A DNA stretch of 64,000 nucleotides from Streptomyces sp. NBC_01460. GTDB taxonomy: Bacteria; Actinomycetota; Actinomycetes; Streptomycetales; Streptomycetaceae. Below the pieces are notes generated by a model. It had not been told where the DNA came from. It did not search any database and saw nothing but the letters and a program-made list of their open reading frames with translations. The stretch is taken from NCBI RefSeq assembly GCF_036227405.1, contig NZ_CP109473.1, forward strand, positions 3,968,001 through 4,032,000, read 5' to 3'. This document shows, one piece after another, positions 1 through 8,100 of the stretch. A program made the position numbers and the translations under genes. How positions within the stretch are numbered: position 1 is the stretch's first letter; every line of letters starts with the position of its first letter.

Positions 1-400
1 CGACGATGGCGATGTTGCCCTCGTCGATCGAGGTCCGGATGCGGCCGGGCGTGACGTCGATGATGCGCGCTTTGTTGTGGACCGAGTCGGTGATGACACC
101 GGCCTGGCTGCCCGTGAACGACTGGGCCTCGTGGCCCAGGTTTTTGATCGCCATCGCCAGGAGGGCCATGGAGATCCGCTCTCCGGCGGTCAGCAGCATG
201 TCGAACTCCCGACCGGCAGGCATCGGGGACACCTGCTCTGCGAGATCGATCAACTCGTCCGTCGTGTCGCCCATCGCGGACACCACGACAACCACCTGGT
301 TGCCGTTCTTCTTGGCGTCCACGACTCGCTTGGCGACACGCTTGATGCCTTCGGCATCGGCTACGGAGGAGCCTCCGTACTTCTGCACGACAAGGCCCAC
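1..400 (-). CDS. lysC: Aspartate kinase, N-terminal part (cut by window edge)
   Basis: Aspartate kinase phosphorylates L-aspartate, the first step towards lysine/diaminopimelate, threonine and methionine, in the cytoplasm. Read on the minus strand from GTG at 400-398, the product starts [15 protein letters not shown], with the family's KYGGSS motif near the N-terminus, followed by [12 protein letters not shown] and LLTAGERIS, all typical of the amino-acid kinase fold. A GAGGAG ribosome site sits five bases before the GTG, which fixes the start. About 133 of roughly 420 residues are inside the window; the ACT domains and any downstream asd gene lie beyond the left edge. Identification is firm; the gene is called ask or lysC in different streptomycetes. 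Confidence 0.93.
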   Translation of the reverse strand, partial: MGLVVQKYGGSSVADAEGIKRVAKRVVDAKKNGNQVVVVVSAMGDTTDELIDLAEQVSPMPAGREFDMLLTAGERISMALLAMAIKNLGHEAQSFTGSQAGVITDSVHNKARIIDVTPGRIRTSIDEGNIAIV

Positions 401-734
401 GTGCGCTCCTCGCTCAATAATGGTGCGGTCGGCTCAGTTTAACGAGCAGTCCGGAATCGACCCGTCGGTACCGGATGGTGAGATGTCCCGCCCACCACCT
501 GGTACGGCGCGCCGCTCCGAACTGCTCGTACCGGGCTGCTGCCCGGTTCCTCGCCGCCCCACGCCTCTTTGTGTCCCAGGCCACAGCAGACGCAGCAGGT
601 CACAGGCGGTGCGGAGGCCCCAGAGGGCACGGGAACCCAGTGGGCGGCCTCAGGCCGCCGCCTGCGCGGGCGGCCCTGACAGGACCGCCCCGGCAGGACG
701 GGCACCGGCAGGAGGGGCACCGGGAGGACGGGCC
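401..734. other. Intergenic region between lysC and the DUF5063 gene
   Basis: No convincing gene is seen in these 334 bases. It carries the upstream region of lysC and sequence downstream of the DUF5063 gene. A short hairpin, GGCGGCC-tca-GGCCGCC at 643-659, could act as a weak terminator for the DUF5063 transcript. A 93-codon minus-strand frame here (439-720) is Pro/Arg-rich without similarity I recognise and is treated as chance. Confidence 0.5.
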
Positions 735-1394
735 CTACAGGACGGGACGGAGGCCCAGCGGGCCGGCGATCTCCTCGGCCATCACGCGCCCCGCCTCCTC
801 CGCCAGGTCCCCGTCACCCGGGTCCTGGTCCGTGTCCAGGCCGTCGAGCTCCTGGAGCGGCTGGTTCAGCCGGATGTGGGCGATCAGGGACTGGAGGGCG
901 CGCAGGGCGGCCGACGCGGTGGAGCCCCAGTTGGAGAAGTACGAGAACTGCCACCACCACATGGCCTCCGCCGTGCGGTCCGCCTCGTAGTGCGCCAGGC
1001 CGTGTCCGAGGTCCGTGACCAGGTCGGCCAGGTCGTCGGAGATGCGGTGCGGCACGGGGGGCTTGCGGGGCTCGTACGGGTCGAAGACCTCGGAGTAGAC
1101 GTCGATGGGCTCCAGGAGCTCCGCGAAGCGCTCGCGCAGGCCGTCGGCGTCCGGCTCGGGACCCAGGTCCGGCTCGTAGCGCTCGTCCGGGAGGATGTCC
1201 TCGTACGCCCCCAGCCGGCCGCCGGCCAGGAGGAGCTGGGAGACCTGGAGGAGCAGGACCGGAACGGCCTCCTCGGGCTCCTCGGCCTTGGACACCTCGC
1301 CGACCGCGACGATGAACGTCTTGATCTGGTCCGCGATCTGGACGGCGAAGTCGTCCGGGTCCTGCGTGACGGAGTTCAGCGTGGCGTCAGACAT
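735..1394 (-). CDS. DUF5063 domain-containing protein
   Basis: A 219-residue, strongly acidic cytoplasmic protein of the DUF5063 type, found next to recR in streptomycetes; function unknown. The chosen ATG (1394-1392) begins MSDATLNSVTQDPDDFAVQI and has a GGGAGG ribosome site eight bases upstream; the frame is open about 29 codons further but that extension is Arg/Ser-rich and lacks a ribosome site. The sequence is mostly predicted helix with a conserved-looking Trp-rich stretch (AMWWWQFSYFSNWG) near residue 145. It lies just downstream of recR on the same strand (83 bases), so cotranscription with ybaB-recR is likely. The domain label is from recall of the family, not from a search. Confidence 0.8.
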   Translation of the reverse strand: MSDATLNSVTQDPDDFAVQIADQIKTFIVAVGEVSKAEEPEEAVPVLLLQVSQLLLAGGRLGAYEDILPDERYEPDLGPEPDADGLRERFAELLEPIDVYSEVFDPYEPRKPPVPHRISDDLADLVTDLGHGLAHYEADRTAEAMWWWQFSYFSNWGSTASAALRALQSLIAHIRLNQPLQELDGLDTDQDPGDGDLAEEAGRVMAEEIAGPLGLRPVL

Positions 1395-1477
1395 CGAGGA
1401 GACCTCCCGTGGGCACGGTCGCGAACGGTGGGTAGAACATAGCGCCGCCGAACGTAAAGCCGCCGTCAGACGCCGGA

Positions 1478-2077
1478 TCACACATCGAGCAGCCGCCTCC
1501 CCTCGAAGGCGCGGCCGAGGGTGACCTCGTCCGCGTACTCCAGGTCGCCGCCCACCGGAAGCCCGCTGGCCAGCCGGGTGACGCGCAGGCCCATCGGCTT
1601 GACCATCCGGGCGAGGTACGTCGCGGTGGCCTCGCCCTCCAGGTTGGGGTCCGTCGCGAGGATCAGCTCCGTGATGGAGCCGTCCGCGAGCCGGGCCAGC
1701 AGCTCCCTGATGCGCAGATCGTCGGGCCCGACGCCCTCGATCGGGCTGATCGCGCCGCCGAGCACGTGGTAGCGGCCCCGGAACTCACGGGTCCGCTCGA
1801 TCGCGACGACGTCCTTGGGCTCCTCGACCACACAGATGACCGTGCGGTCGCGGCGGGCGTCCCGGCAGATGCCGCACTGCTCCTGCTGGGCGACGTTGCC
1901 GCAGATCTCGCAGAAGCGGACCTTGTCCTTGACCTCGAGGAGGGCATGGGCCAGACGGCGTACGTCGGTGGGCTCGGCCTGCAGGATGTGGAAGGCGATC
2001 CGCTGCGCGCTCTTGGGACCGACGCCGGGCAGCCTGCCCAGCTCGTCGATCAGTTCCTGGACCACGCCTTCGTACAA
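1478..2077 (-). CDS. recR: Recombination protein RecR
   Basis: RecR works with RecF/RecO to load RecA on gapped single-stranded DNA. The 199-residue product has the family's full length and order: N-terminal helix-hairpin-helix (residues 10-30, [15 protein letters not shown]), a C4 zinc finger (Cys56, Cys59, Cys68, Cys71 in [16 protein letters not shown]), and a Toprim domain from about residue 80 with the acidic VVEEPKDV stretch and the [12 protein letters not shown] motif. The C-terminal [23 protein letters not shown] is also canonical. It sits 61 bases downstream of ybaB on the same strand, the common bacterial arrangement. Confidence 0.98.
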   Translation of the reverse strand: MYEGVVQELIDELGRLPGVGPKSAQRIAFHILQAEPTDVRRLAHALLEVKDKVRFCEICGNVAQQEQCGICRDARRDRTVICVVEEPKDVVAIERTREFRGRYHVLGGAISPIEGVGPDDLRIRELLARLADGSITELILATDPNLEGEATATYLARMVKPMGLRVTRLASGLPVGGDLEYADEVTLGRAFEGRRLLDV

Positions 2078-2138
2078 CGGAACGCCTCTCTTGTTTCCTG
2101 CTCGTACCGTAGCCGGTACGCCCGGGTGGGCACAGGGG

Positions 2139-2489
2139 TCAGAACGGGAGACCCGGCATGCCGCCCAGGCCCTGCGCCAGCGGGCCGAGCTTCTGCTGCT
2201 GGAGCTGCTGGGCGTTCTCGTTCGCCGCCTGGACGGCCGCGACCACGAGGTCGGCCAGCGTCTCCGTGTCCTCCGGGTCCACGGCGCCCGGGTCGATGAC
2301 CAGACCGCGGAGCTCGCCGGACCCGGTCACGGTGGCCTTCACGAGACCGCCGCCCGCCTGCCCCTCGACCTCGGTCCTGGCCAGCTCCTCCTGGGCCGCG
2401 GCAAGATCCTGCTGCATCTTCTGGGCCTGCTGGAGCAGCTGCTGCATGTTGGGCTGGCCACCACCGGGAATCACGGTCACTCCTGGCAT
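2139..2489 (-). CDS. YbaB/EbfC family nucleoid-associated protein
   Basis: Small DNA-binding protein (116 residues) of the YbaB/EbfC family, which forms dimers that bind and bridge DNA and is nearly always encoded beside recR. The sequence shows the coiled-coil N-terminal part ([22 protein letters not shown]), the core [22 protein letters not shown] and the [18 protein letters not shown] helix, in the usual order. It is first in the minus-strand unit ybaB-recR-DUF5063 and faces the divergent SLATT gene across about 340 bases. Assignment is by family pattern and synteny. Confidence 0.93.
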   Translation of the reverse strand: MPGVTVIPGGGQPNMQQLLQQAQKMQQDLAAAQEELARTEVEGQAGGGLVKATVTGSGELRGLVIDPGAVDPEDTETLADLVVAAVQAANENAQQLQQQKLGPLAQGLGGMPGLPF

Positions 2490-2833
2490 CTCGACGACGG
2501 ATTGTTTCGGTATGCCGAGCCTACGTGTTCACCGGACGCCGCGCCCCACCCACTGCGGACCAACTCTTTCGAGTGAGTTCTGAAAACCGTCTGCCGTGCT
2601 CCTATACCTGACCAGAGCCCGTGCCCACCCGGGAATCCCGCGATTTCGACCCCGCGGCCCACCATTCGGCGGTAGGAAGAGCATGCGTATCCGTACCCAT
2701 ACGCACAATGAAGGTAACGCAGAGTTACACGGATGAAGGCCCCGGTCATATGCCGGTCCAGCCCTCCCGTGACCGAGAGCCGTGCCGATCCGCGTCGATA
2801 CGCGCCGAACGCAGAGTGCAGAGGAGTGCCCCG
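2490..2833. promoter_or_regulatory. Divergent ybaB / SLATT intergenic region with two inverted repeats
   Basis: This 344-base stretch is less G+C-rich than its surroundings and should hold both promoters. Two perfect small inverted repeats stand out: TGCGTAT-N8-ATACGCA (2684-2705) and GTAAC-N5-GTTAC (2714-2728). Neither matches a regulator I can name. The plus-strand reading frame is open through part of it (from 2621) but there is no ribosome site until 2834. Confidence 0.5.
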
Positions 2834-3622
2834 GTGAGTCAGCCGGAGATGCAGCCCGAAGGGCCGCCCCGCAAGGAGCCCGGCGCGGGATCCGGTGCGG
2901 GCACCGGAACTGATCGGTCCGGTCCGCGCTACGGTTCGAGCCCCCGGGACCTGACCGGCCGCGCCTTCCCCCTCGGCGACTGGGGCGAACCCGCCGAGCG
3001 GCTCGACGAGCTCTACCGCTGGGTCGAGGCCGGCGCCCTGGAGACCGCCGAGTGGTATCTGCGCGACCGGGTCCGCAAGCGGCGCACGGCCAGGATGCTC
3101 CGCCTCGGCACGGCGGCGGGGGTGGTCTCCGGCGCCGCGCTCCCCCTGCTGGACCTCACCGGTGAGCTGCACGGCTCGGCGGGCTGGGGCTACCTCGCGC
3201 TCCTGCTGGGCGCCGCCTGCATGGCGTGCGACCGGTACTTCGGACTGACCTCGGGCTGGATAAGGAACCTCGCGACGGCACAGGCCGTGCAGAGGCGTCT
3301 GCAGGTGCTGCAGTTCGACTGGTCGTCCGAGTCCGTCCGGGAGGTGCTGGGGCCGACCGAGGGCACCGCCAGCGAGGCCGCGGAGCGCTGCCTCGGGGTG
3401 CTGCGCCGCTTCTCGGAGGACATCACCGAGCTGGTCCGCATGGAGACGGCCGACTGGATGGTGGAGTTCCGGGCCGGGCCCGCGCCCATGGGCATGCAGT
3501 CGCTGGTCTCGGGCGGGCCCGGCGGGCGTCCCGAGCCGGGCGCCCTGCCCGGCCGGCTCACCATGCCCTCGGTGGCCCGGCCGAACATGCCTCGCCAGCG
3601 GCCGCCGGAGCCGCCCCGGTGA
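2834..3622 (+). CDS. SLATT-type two-TM membrane protein
   Basis: A 262-residue protein starting at GTG 2834 (VSQPEMQPEG), chosen because GAGGAG lies seven bases upstream; an in-frame ATG 213 bases earlier has none. Layout: disordered Pro/Gly N-terminus (1-45), a helical stretch ending ETAEWYLRDRVRKRRTARMLR, two close TM segments (roughly residues 91-110 and 118-138) with only a short loop, then a conserved-looking cytoplasmic helix (YFGLTSGWIRNLATAQAVQRRLQVLQFDW) and a Pro/Gly tail. This matches SLATT proteins, proposed two-TM pore-forming effectors of nucleotide-activated conflict systems (family knowledge). No SMODS/SLOG partner is adjacent; in streptomycetes this gene is found beside recR, arguing for a housekeeping role. 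Confidence 0.75.
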   Translation: MSQPEMQPEGPPRKEPGAGSGAGTGTDRSGPRYGSSPRDLTGRAFPLGDWGEPAERLDELYRWVEAGALETAEWYLRDRVRKRRTARMLRLGTAAGVVSGAALPLLDLTGELHGSAGWGYLALLLGAACMACDRYFGLTSGWIRNLATAQAVQRRLQVLQFDWSSESVREVLGPTEGTASEAAERCLGVLRRFSEDITELVRMETADWMVEFRAGPAPMGMQSLVSGGPGGRPEPGALPGRLTMPSVARPNMPRQRPPEPPR

Positions 3623-3717
3623 GACCGGGGCGGGGCCGGGCACGGAGGCCGTGACGGACACCCGGGCCGTGGCGGGCGCGGGGCCCGTGGCGGCCGCGCC
3701 GGCCGTGGCGCGCGTCG

Positions 3718-4368
3718 TCAGCTGAAGATGATCATCGAGCCCTGCGCGAGGCTGCGGGTCGCCGCCGCGTGGAGGCCGAGCCAGACGTGCCTCTCCCGGG
3801 CGAAGGGGTTCTCGTCGTACGGGACAGGCGCGGCCGGCTCCTCCAGCGAGGTCGGACCGGCGGGGGGAAGCGGGGCGGCCGGCGGGTTGGCCGGGTCGAT
3901 GCCGATGGACGGGGCGACGAACTCCAGCTCCCGCAGCAGCCCGTGGGAGGAGCCCAGCGGGCCGCCGCCCTCCAGCAGCTGGTCGTCGGAGAGCGGATGA
4001 GGGAAGTCCAGGGGGACGTACGCCCCGGCGTGGTCGTAGTGCCACACGAGGTGCGACGCCTGCGCGCTCTGCTCGAACATCTCCAGCAACTGCTCGTAAT
4101 CCCCGCCCAGTTCGTCGACCGGGGTGACGGCGAGCCCGCTCAGCTGGAGCAGGTAGGCACGGCGCAGGAAGTGCAGGGCGTCGTAGTCGAAGCCGGCGAC
4201 CGGGGCGACGTCCCCGGTGAGGCCGGGCATGTAGGCGTAGACGGGCACGGGCGGCAGCCCCGCCTCGGTCAGCGCCTTGTCGTAGACGGCGATCTCTTCG
4301 GCGAACGGGTTGTCGGGGCTGTGGCACAGCACATCGACGAGGGGGACCAGCCACAGGTCACAGGCCAC
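3718..4368 (-). CDS. Uncharacterised conserved protein
   Basis: 216 residues, GTG start at 4368 with GGAGAG ten bases upstream. I do not recognise a domain. The N-terminal two thirds (MACDLWLVPLVDVLCHSP...) is compact with many hydrophobic/aromatic residues and motifs such as HFLRRAYLLQLSGLAVTPVDELGGDYEQLLEMFEQS; a Pro/Ala linker (about 160-180) precedes a C-terminal helix ending WLGLHAAATRSLAQGSMIIFS. No signal peptide or TM segment is evident, so cytoplasmic is likely. It is convergent with the SLATT gene and lies 89 bases downstream of the GntR gene on the same strand. Reality of the gene is supported by third-position G+C bias and a good ribosome site. Confidence 0.75.
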   Translation of the reverse strand: MACDLWLVPLVDVLCHSPDNPFAEEIAVYDKALTEAGLPPVPVYAYMPGLTGDVAPVAGFDYDALHFLRRAYLLQLSGLAVTPVDELGGDYEQLLEMFEQSAQASHLVWHYDHAGAYVPLDFPHPLSDDQLLEGGGPLGSSHGLLRELEFVAPSIGIDPANPPAAPLPPAGPTSLEEPAAPVPYDENPFARERHVWLGLHAAATRSLAQGSMIIFS

Positions 4369-4457
4369 GAAGTCTCGCTCTCCAACGGGTTCGTGCGATG
4401 GTCGGGACAGCGTAATGCGGGCAGCACCCCGCGCACAGGGTGCGGGCCGGTACGCGC

Positions 4458-5174
4458 TCAGCCGTGGTCCGGGCGCGGGGGATCTCCGGCCGCCAGCCGG
4501 TCCGCCCAGTTCAGCCCGTGCTCGAAGTAGGCGTCCAGCACCGCGCGCACGGCGGGCCCGTCGACGGCCGTGATCGCCTCCACCAGTTCCTGGTGGCCGT
4601 TCCAGAGCCAGTCACGCACGTCGTCGCCGTCACCGCGCAGGTAGGGGACGGCGAAGGCCCAGGCCTGCATCCGCAGCCGTTGCAGGAAGTCGTTGATGTA
4701 GGTGTTGCCGATGACGGCGCCGAGCTCCCGCCAGAACCTGAGGTCGTAGCCGATCAGGATGTCGAGGTCGCCGCCGCGCGCCGCCCGTGCCGCCTCCTCC
4801 GCCCGGCGGCGTACGGAGACGAGGGCGGTCCGGTGGGCGTCGATCACGGCGGACGCGGATCCGGTGCCGTCGAAGATGCCCCGGAACACCCCGTCTATGA
4901 CCAGGGCGCGCGCCTCCACCATCGACCGGTAGTCGGCGACGCTGAACTCACGCACCCGGAAGCCGCGGTGCTGGTCCGATTCGAGCAGCCCCTGCGCGGA
5001 AAGATCGAAGAGCGCCTCGCGGACGGGTGTCGCGGACACGCCGTACTGCTCGGCGATCTGCTTGACGGTGAACTCCACCCGCGGCTGCAGACGCCCGGCG
5101 AGCACCTCGTCACGCAGTGCGTCGGCGATCTGCTGCCGCAGCGTACTGCGGGTCACACCTCCGCTCGCACCCAT
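4458..5174 (-). CDS. GntR-family (FCD) transcriptional regulator
   Basis: 238-residue DNA-binding regulator: N-terminal winged helix-turn-helix of the GntR family (residues 10-75, with RQQIADALRDEVLAGRLQP and IAEQYGVSATPVREALFDLSAQGLLE, the signature recognition helix) followed by an all-helical FCD effector domain (about 85-225; YDLRFWRELGAVIGNTYINDFLQRLR carries likely metal/ligand residues). FCD regulators usually sense small carboxylates and repress adjacent catabolic genes. It is encoded directly downstream of the class III aminotransferase on the same strand (90 bases), so that gene is a plausible target; this is inference. Confidence 0.9.
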   Translation of the reverse strand: MGASGGVTRSTLRQQIADALRDEVLAGRLQPRVEFTVKQIAEQYGVSATPVREALFDLSAQGLLESDQHRGFRVREFSVADYRSMVEARALVIDGVFRGIFDGTGSASAVIDAHRTALVSVRRRAEEAARAARGGDLDILIGYDLRFWRELGAVIGNTYINDFLQRLRMQAWAFAVPYLRGDGDDVRDWLWNGHQELVEAITAVDGPAVRAVLDAYFEHGLNWADRLAAGDPPRPDHG

Positions 5175-5264
5175 GACGCCCCCTCCCGTTCTCGGCTTGG
5201 GTCACCTTAAGCCAGGGGTGTGCCCGGTTCCGGGCACGGGGGAGGGCGTCATGTCCCGTGCCGT

Positions 5265-6638
5265 CTACACGGTGTGTTCGTCGGCGACGGAGAGAGCCGC
5301 GTCCAGGGCCGCGAGCCCCTCCTTCGCCTCCGCCTCGGTGATGTTGCAGGCGGGGACGACGTGGGTGCGGTTCATGTTGATGAAGGGCCAGAGGCCGTTC
5401 CGCTTGCAGGCCGCGCCGAAGGCCGCCATCGGCGCGTTGGCCTCCCCGGTCGCGTTGTACGGGACCAGGGGCTCACGGGTCTCCCTGTCACGGACCAGCT
5501 CCAGCGCCCAGAACGCGCCGAGCCCCCGCACCTCGCCGACGGAGGGGTGGCGCTCGGCGAGCTCGCGCAGTCCGGGGCCGAGCACGCGCTCCCCGAGGGT
5601 CGCGGCGCCTTCGACGATCCGCTCCTCCTCCATGACCTTGATCGTGGCGACGGCGGCGGCGCAGGCGAGCGGGTGACCGGAGTAGGTGAGTCCGCCCGGG
5701 TAGGGGCGGGTCTCGAAGGTGGCGGCGATCTCGGCGCTGATGGCGACGCCGCCGAGCGGCACGTAACCGGAGTTGACGCCCTTGGCGAAGGTCATCAGGT
5801 CCGGCACGACCTCGTCGTGGTCGGCGGCGAACCACTTCCCGGTGCGCCCGAAGCCGGCCATCACCTCGTCCAGCACGAAGACGATCCCGTACCTGTCGCA
5901 GAGCTCGCGGACACCGGCGAGATAGCCGGGCGGCGGCGTCATGATGCCCGCCGTCCCGGGAATCGTCTCCAGGACGACGGCGGCGACGGTCGACGGGCCC
6001 TCGAAGGCGAGCGTGTCCTCGAGGTGCTGGAGCGCGCGGGCGCACTCCTCGGCCTCGGTCCGCGCGTAGAACGGCGAGCGGTAGAGGAACGGCGCCCAGA
6101 AGCGGACGACGCCCGCCGAACCGTTGTCGGAGGCCCAGCGGCGCGGATCGCCGGTGAGGTTGATCGCGGTCGCGGTGGCACCGTGGTACGAGCGGTAGGC
6201 GGAGAGCACTTTGGCACGTCCGGTGTGCAGCCGGGCCATGCGCACGGCGTTCTCGACGGCCTCGGCACCGCCGTTGGTGAAGAAGATCTTGTCCAGGTCG
6301 CCGGGGGTGCGTTCGGCGATGAGGCGCGCCGCCTCCGAGCGCGCCTCGACGGCGAAGGCGGGGGCGAACGTCGTCAGCCTGCCCGCCTGCTCCTGGATCG
6401 CGGCGACGACGGCGGGGTGCTGGTAGCCGATGTTGGTGAAGACGAGGCCGCTGGTGAAGTCCAGGTAGCGGTTGCCGTCGTAGTCCCAGAAGTACGCCCC
6501 CTCGGCCCCCGCGACGGCGAGCGGGTCGATCAGGCCCTGGGCGGACCAGGAGTGGAACACGTGCGCGCGGTCGGCGGCCTTGACGGCCGCGCCCGCTGCG
6601 GAGTCGACGTACGGGGCACGAGGGGCATCGGAGTTCAT
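5265..6638 (-). CDS. Class III PLP-dependent aminotransferase (aspartate aminotransferase family)
   Basis: 457-residue PLP enzyme of the omega-/beta-alanine-pyruvate transaminase group. Visible family features: GAYFWDYDGNRYLDFTSGL near the N-terminus, FTNGGAEAVENAVRMAR (cofactor phosphate site), YRSYHGATATAINLTGD, FVLDEVMAGFGRTG (Asp contacting the pyridine nitrogen) and FAKGVNSGYVPLGG with the Schiff-base lysine. Start placed at ATG 6638 (MNSDAPRAPYVDS); the frame is open upstream but that segment is atypical, and no strong ribosome site is seen, so 6674 is an alternative. It diverges from the DJ-1/MarR pair across a region with two palindromes and is followed by a GntR gene. Substrate cannot be read from sequence. 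Confidence 0.9.
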   Translation of the reverse strand: MNSDAPRAPYVDSAAGAAVKAADRAHVFHSWSAQGLIDPLAVAGAEGAYFWDYDGNRYLDFTSGLVFTNIGYQHPAVVAAIQEQAGRLTTFAPAFAVEARSEAARLIAERTPGDLDKIFFTNGGAEAVENAVRMARLHTGRAKVLSAYRSYHGATATAINLTGDPRRWASDNGSAGVVRFWAPFLYRSPFYARTEAEECARALQHLEDTLAFEGPSTVAAVVLETIPGTAGIMTPPPGYLAGVRELCDRYGIVFVLDEVMAGFGRTGKWFAADHDEVVPDLMTFAKGVNSGYVPLGGVAISAEIAATFETRPYPGGLTYSGHPLACAAAVATIKVMEEERIVEGAATLGERVLGPGLRELAERHPSVGEVRGLGAFWALELVRDRETREPLVPYNATGEANAPMAAFGAACKRNGLWPFINMNRTHVVPACNITEAEAKEGLAALDAALSVADEHTV

Positions 6639-6746
6639 GCGGCGAGCGTATGCGGCGCTGCCGCCGTCCTCCATGACCACTGTGTACGGCAGGGGCCGCC
6701 CGGCTCGGCAAGCTGTCGGGTTCACGGCCGGAAACCGGGGATCGAT

Positions 6747-6781
6747 TGACAGAAAGCTGTCATCATGACAGCCTTCTGTCA
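6747..6781. promoter_or_regulatory. Two tandem TGACAG-N4-CTGTCA palindromes (probable MarR operator)
   Basis: Two perfect inverted repeats, TGACAG-AAAG-CTGTCA at 6747-6762 and TGACAG-CCTT-CTGTCA at 6766-6781, lie three bases apart (centres 19 bp apart) between the divergent aminotransferase and DJ-1/MarR genes. MarR-family proteins commonly bind such 16-18 bp palindromes in their own divergent promoter, so the MarR protein encoded at 7422 is the natural candidate; this is inference. The second copy ends 32 bases before the DJ-1 start. Confidence 0.75.
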
Positions 6782-6813
6782 TAAGGTCCCGTGTTTCGCC
6801 ACCGGAGGTCACC

Positions 6814-7425
6814 ATGACCGGCACGACCGTTCACCTGGCCGTCTACGACACCTTCGCCGACTGGGAGCCGGGCTTCGCCACGGCCCAGCTCACCCAGCAC
6901 GGGCACACCGTGCGCACCGTCGGCCTCACCACCGGGCCCGTCACCACGATGGGCGGGGTGAGCATCCGGCCCGATCTGGCGCTCGACGAGCTGGATCCCG
7001 GCGACAGCACGCTGCTCATCCTCACCGGCGCGTCCCTCTGGGACACCGGCGACGCCCTCGCCCCGTTCGCCCGTACGGCGCGGACCTTCCTGGAGGCGGG
7101 TGTGCCCGTGGCGGCCATCTGCGGGGCGACCGCGGGGCTGGCCCGCGAAGGCCTGCTCGACGACCGCGCCCACACGAGTGCGGTCTCCTTCTACCTCGCC
7201 GCCACGGGGTACGCGGGCGGCGCGCGTTACGTGGAGGCCGACGCGGTGACGGACCCGGGCGGGTCGCCGAAGGGCGCCCTCGTCACGGCGGGCCCGACCG
7301 AGCCGGTCGCCTTCGCCCGCGAGATCTTGCGTCTGCTCGGGGTCTTCGAGCCGAAGAAGCTGGACGCCTGGTACCGGCTCTTCCACGACTCGGACGCGAG
7401 CGCCTACGAGGTGCTCGAAGGATGA
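6814..7425 (+). CDS. DJ-1/PfpI family protein
   Basis: 203-residue cytoplasmic protein with the DJ-1/PfpI (class I glutamine-amidotransferase-like) fold. Evidence: N-terminal VHLAVYDTFADWEPGFATAQL, the central LLILTGASLWD strand, and the nucleophile-elbow motif AAICGATAGLA with the conserved Cys, followed by a shortened C-terminal part (HTSAVSFYLAATGY, TAGPTEPVAFAREILRLL). A GGAGG-type ribosome site (ACCGGAGGTCACC) precedes the ATG. Its stop overlaps the MarR start (ATGA), so the two are translationally coupled. Enzymatic role (glyoxalase/deglycase-like or none) cannot be decided. Confidence 0.88.
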   Translation: MTGTTVHLAVYDTFADWEPGFATAQLTQHGHTVRTVGLTTGPVTTMGGVSIRPDLALDELDPGDSTLLILTGASLWDTGDALAPFARTARTFLEAGVPVAAICGATAGLAREGLLDDRAHTSAVSFYLAATGYAGGARYVEADAVTDPGGSPKGALVTAGPTEPVAFAREILRLLGVFEPKKLDAWYRLFHDSDASAYEVLEG

Positions 7426-8027
7426 GCGAAACGAACGCCCGGCCCACCGGACCCGGCGGTCCCACCGGGTCCGACGGGTCCGTCCGGCCCACCGCGCCCG
7501 CCCGGCCCTCGGAGCCCACCGAAGCCACCGAAGCCACCGAAGCCACCGAGAACGGTGACCGGTTGAGCCGCACCGCGATCGGGGTGTTCCGGCTCAACGG
7601 CCGTTTCCTGTCCGTCGCCGAGGAGCTGGCAGGCCCCGCCGGGCTGACGGCCGCCCGCTGGCAGGTCCTCGGAGCGGTCCTGGGCGAGCCGCTCCCCGTG
7701 TCGGGGATCGCCCGCTCGATGGGCATCACCCGGCAGAGCGTGCAGCGGATCGCCGACCTGCTGGTGGAACAGGGCCTCGGCGAATACGTGGCGAACCCCG
7801 CCCACCGGCGGGCCAAACTCCTCCGGCCCACCGCGGACGGCCGGACGGCGGTGAACCGGATCACCCCCGCCCACGCGGAGTTCGCGGCGCGGCTGGCCGG
7901 GGAGCTGGGCGAGGAGCAGTTCGCACTGACCGTCCAGGTGCTGGAGCGGCTGTCGGCCGCCATGGACACCCTGACGTCCGCGGCCGGCCCGCCGCGCGCA
8001 TCCTCCGGGGGATCAGGACGGGGATGA
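7422..8027 (+). CDS. MarR-family transcriptional regulator
   Basis: 201-residue winged-helix regulator. The first ~45 residues are Pro/Gly/Thr-rich and end in a 9-bp tandem repeat giving TEATEATEATE; the MarR fold follows: LTAARWQVLGAVLG, PVSGIARSMGITRQSVQRIADLLVEQGL (helix-turn-helix) and NPAHRRAKLLRPTADGR (wing). ATG at 7422 overlaps the previous stop by four bases. Such regulators usually repress their own operon and a divergent gene in response to small aromatic or oxidising ligands; the paired palindromes at 6747-6781 fit that arrangement. Confidence 0.92.
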   Translation: MSETNARPTGPGGPTGSDGSVRPTAPARPSEPTEATEATEATENGDRLSRTAIGVFRLNGRFLSVAEELAGPAGLTAARWQVLGAVLGEPLPVSGIARSMGITRQSVQRIADLLVEQGLGEYVANPAHRRAKLLRPTADGRTAVNRITPAHAEFAARLAGELGEEQFALTVQVLERLSAAMDTLTSAAGPPRASSGGSGRG

Positions 8028-8100
8028 GGGCGGCCCCGGGGCGCCCGCCGCTATTCTCGATCCACGGTCCGCCATGGCCGTACGGGGGAGGAAGCGCACC

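Noticed and set aside
439..720. 93-codon minus-strand ORF between lysC and DUF5063
   Set aside because: No ribosome site, Pro/Ser/Gly-rich, no recognisable similarity.
2477..4354. 625-codon minus-strand ORF crossing the SLATT gene and ybaB upstream region
   Set aside because: Pro/Arg/Ala-rich, overlaps genes with better codon bias and ribosome sites; its end includes non-coding promoter DNA.
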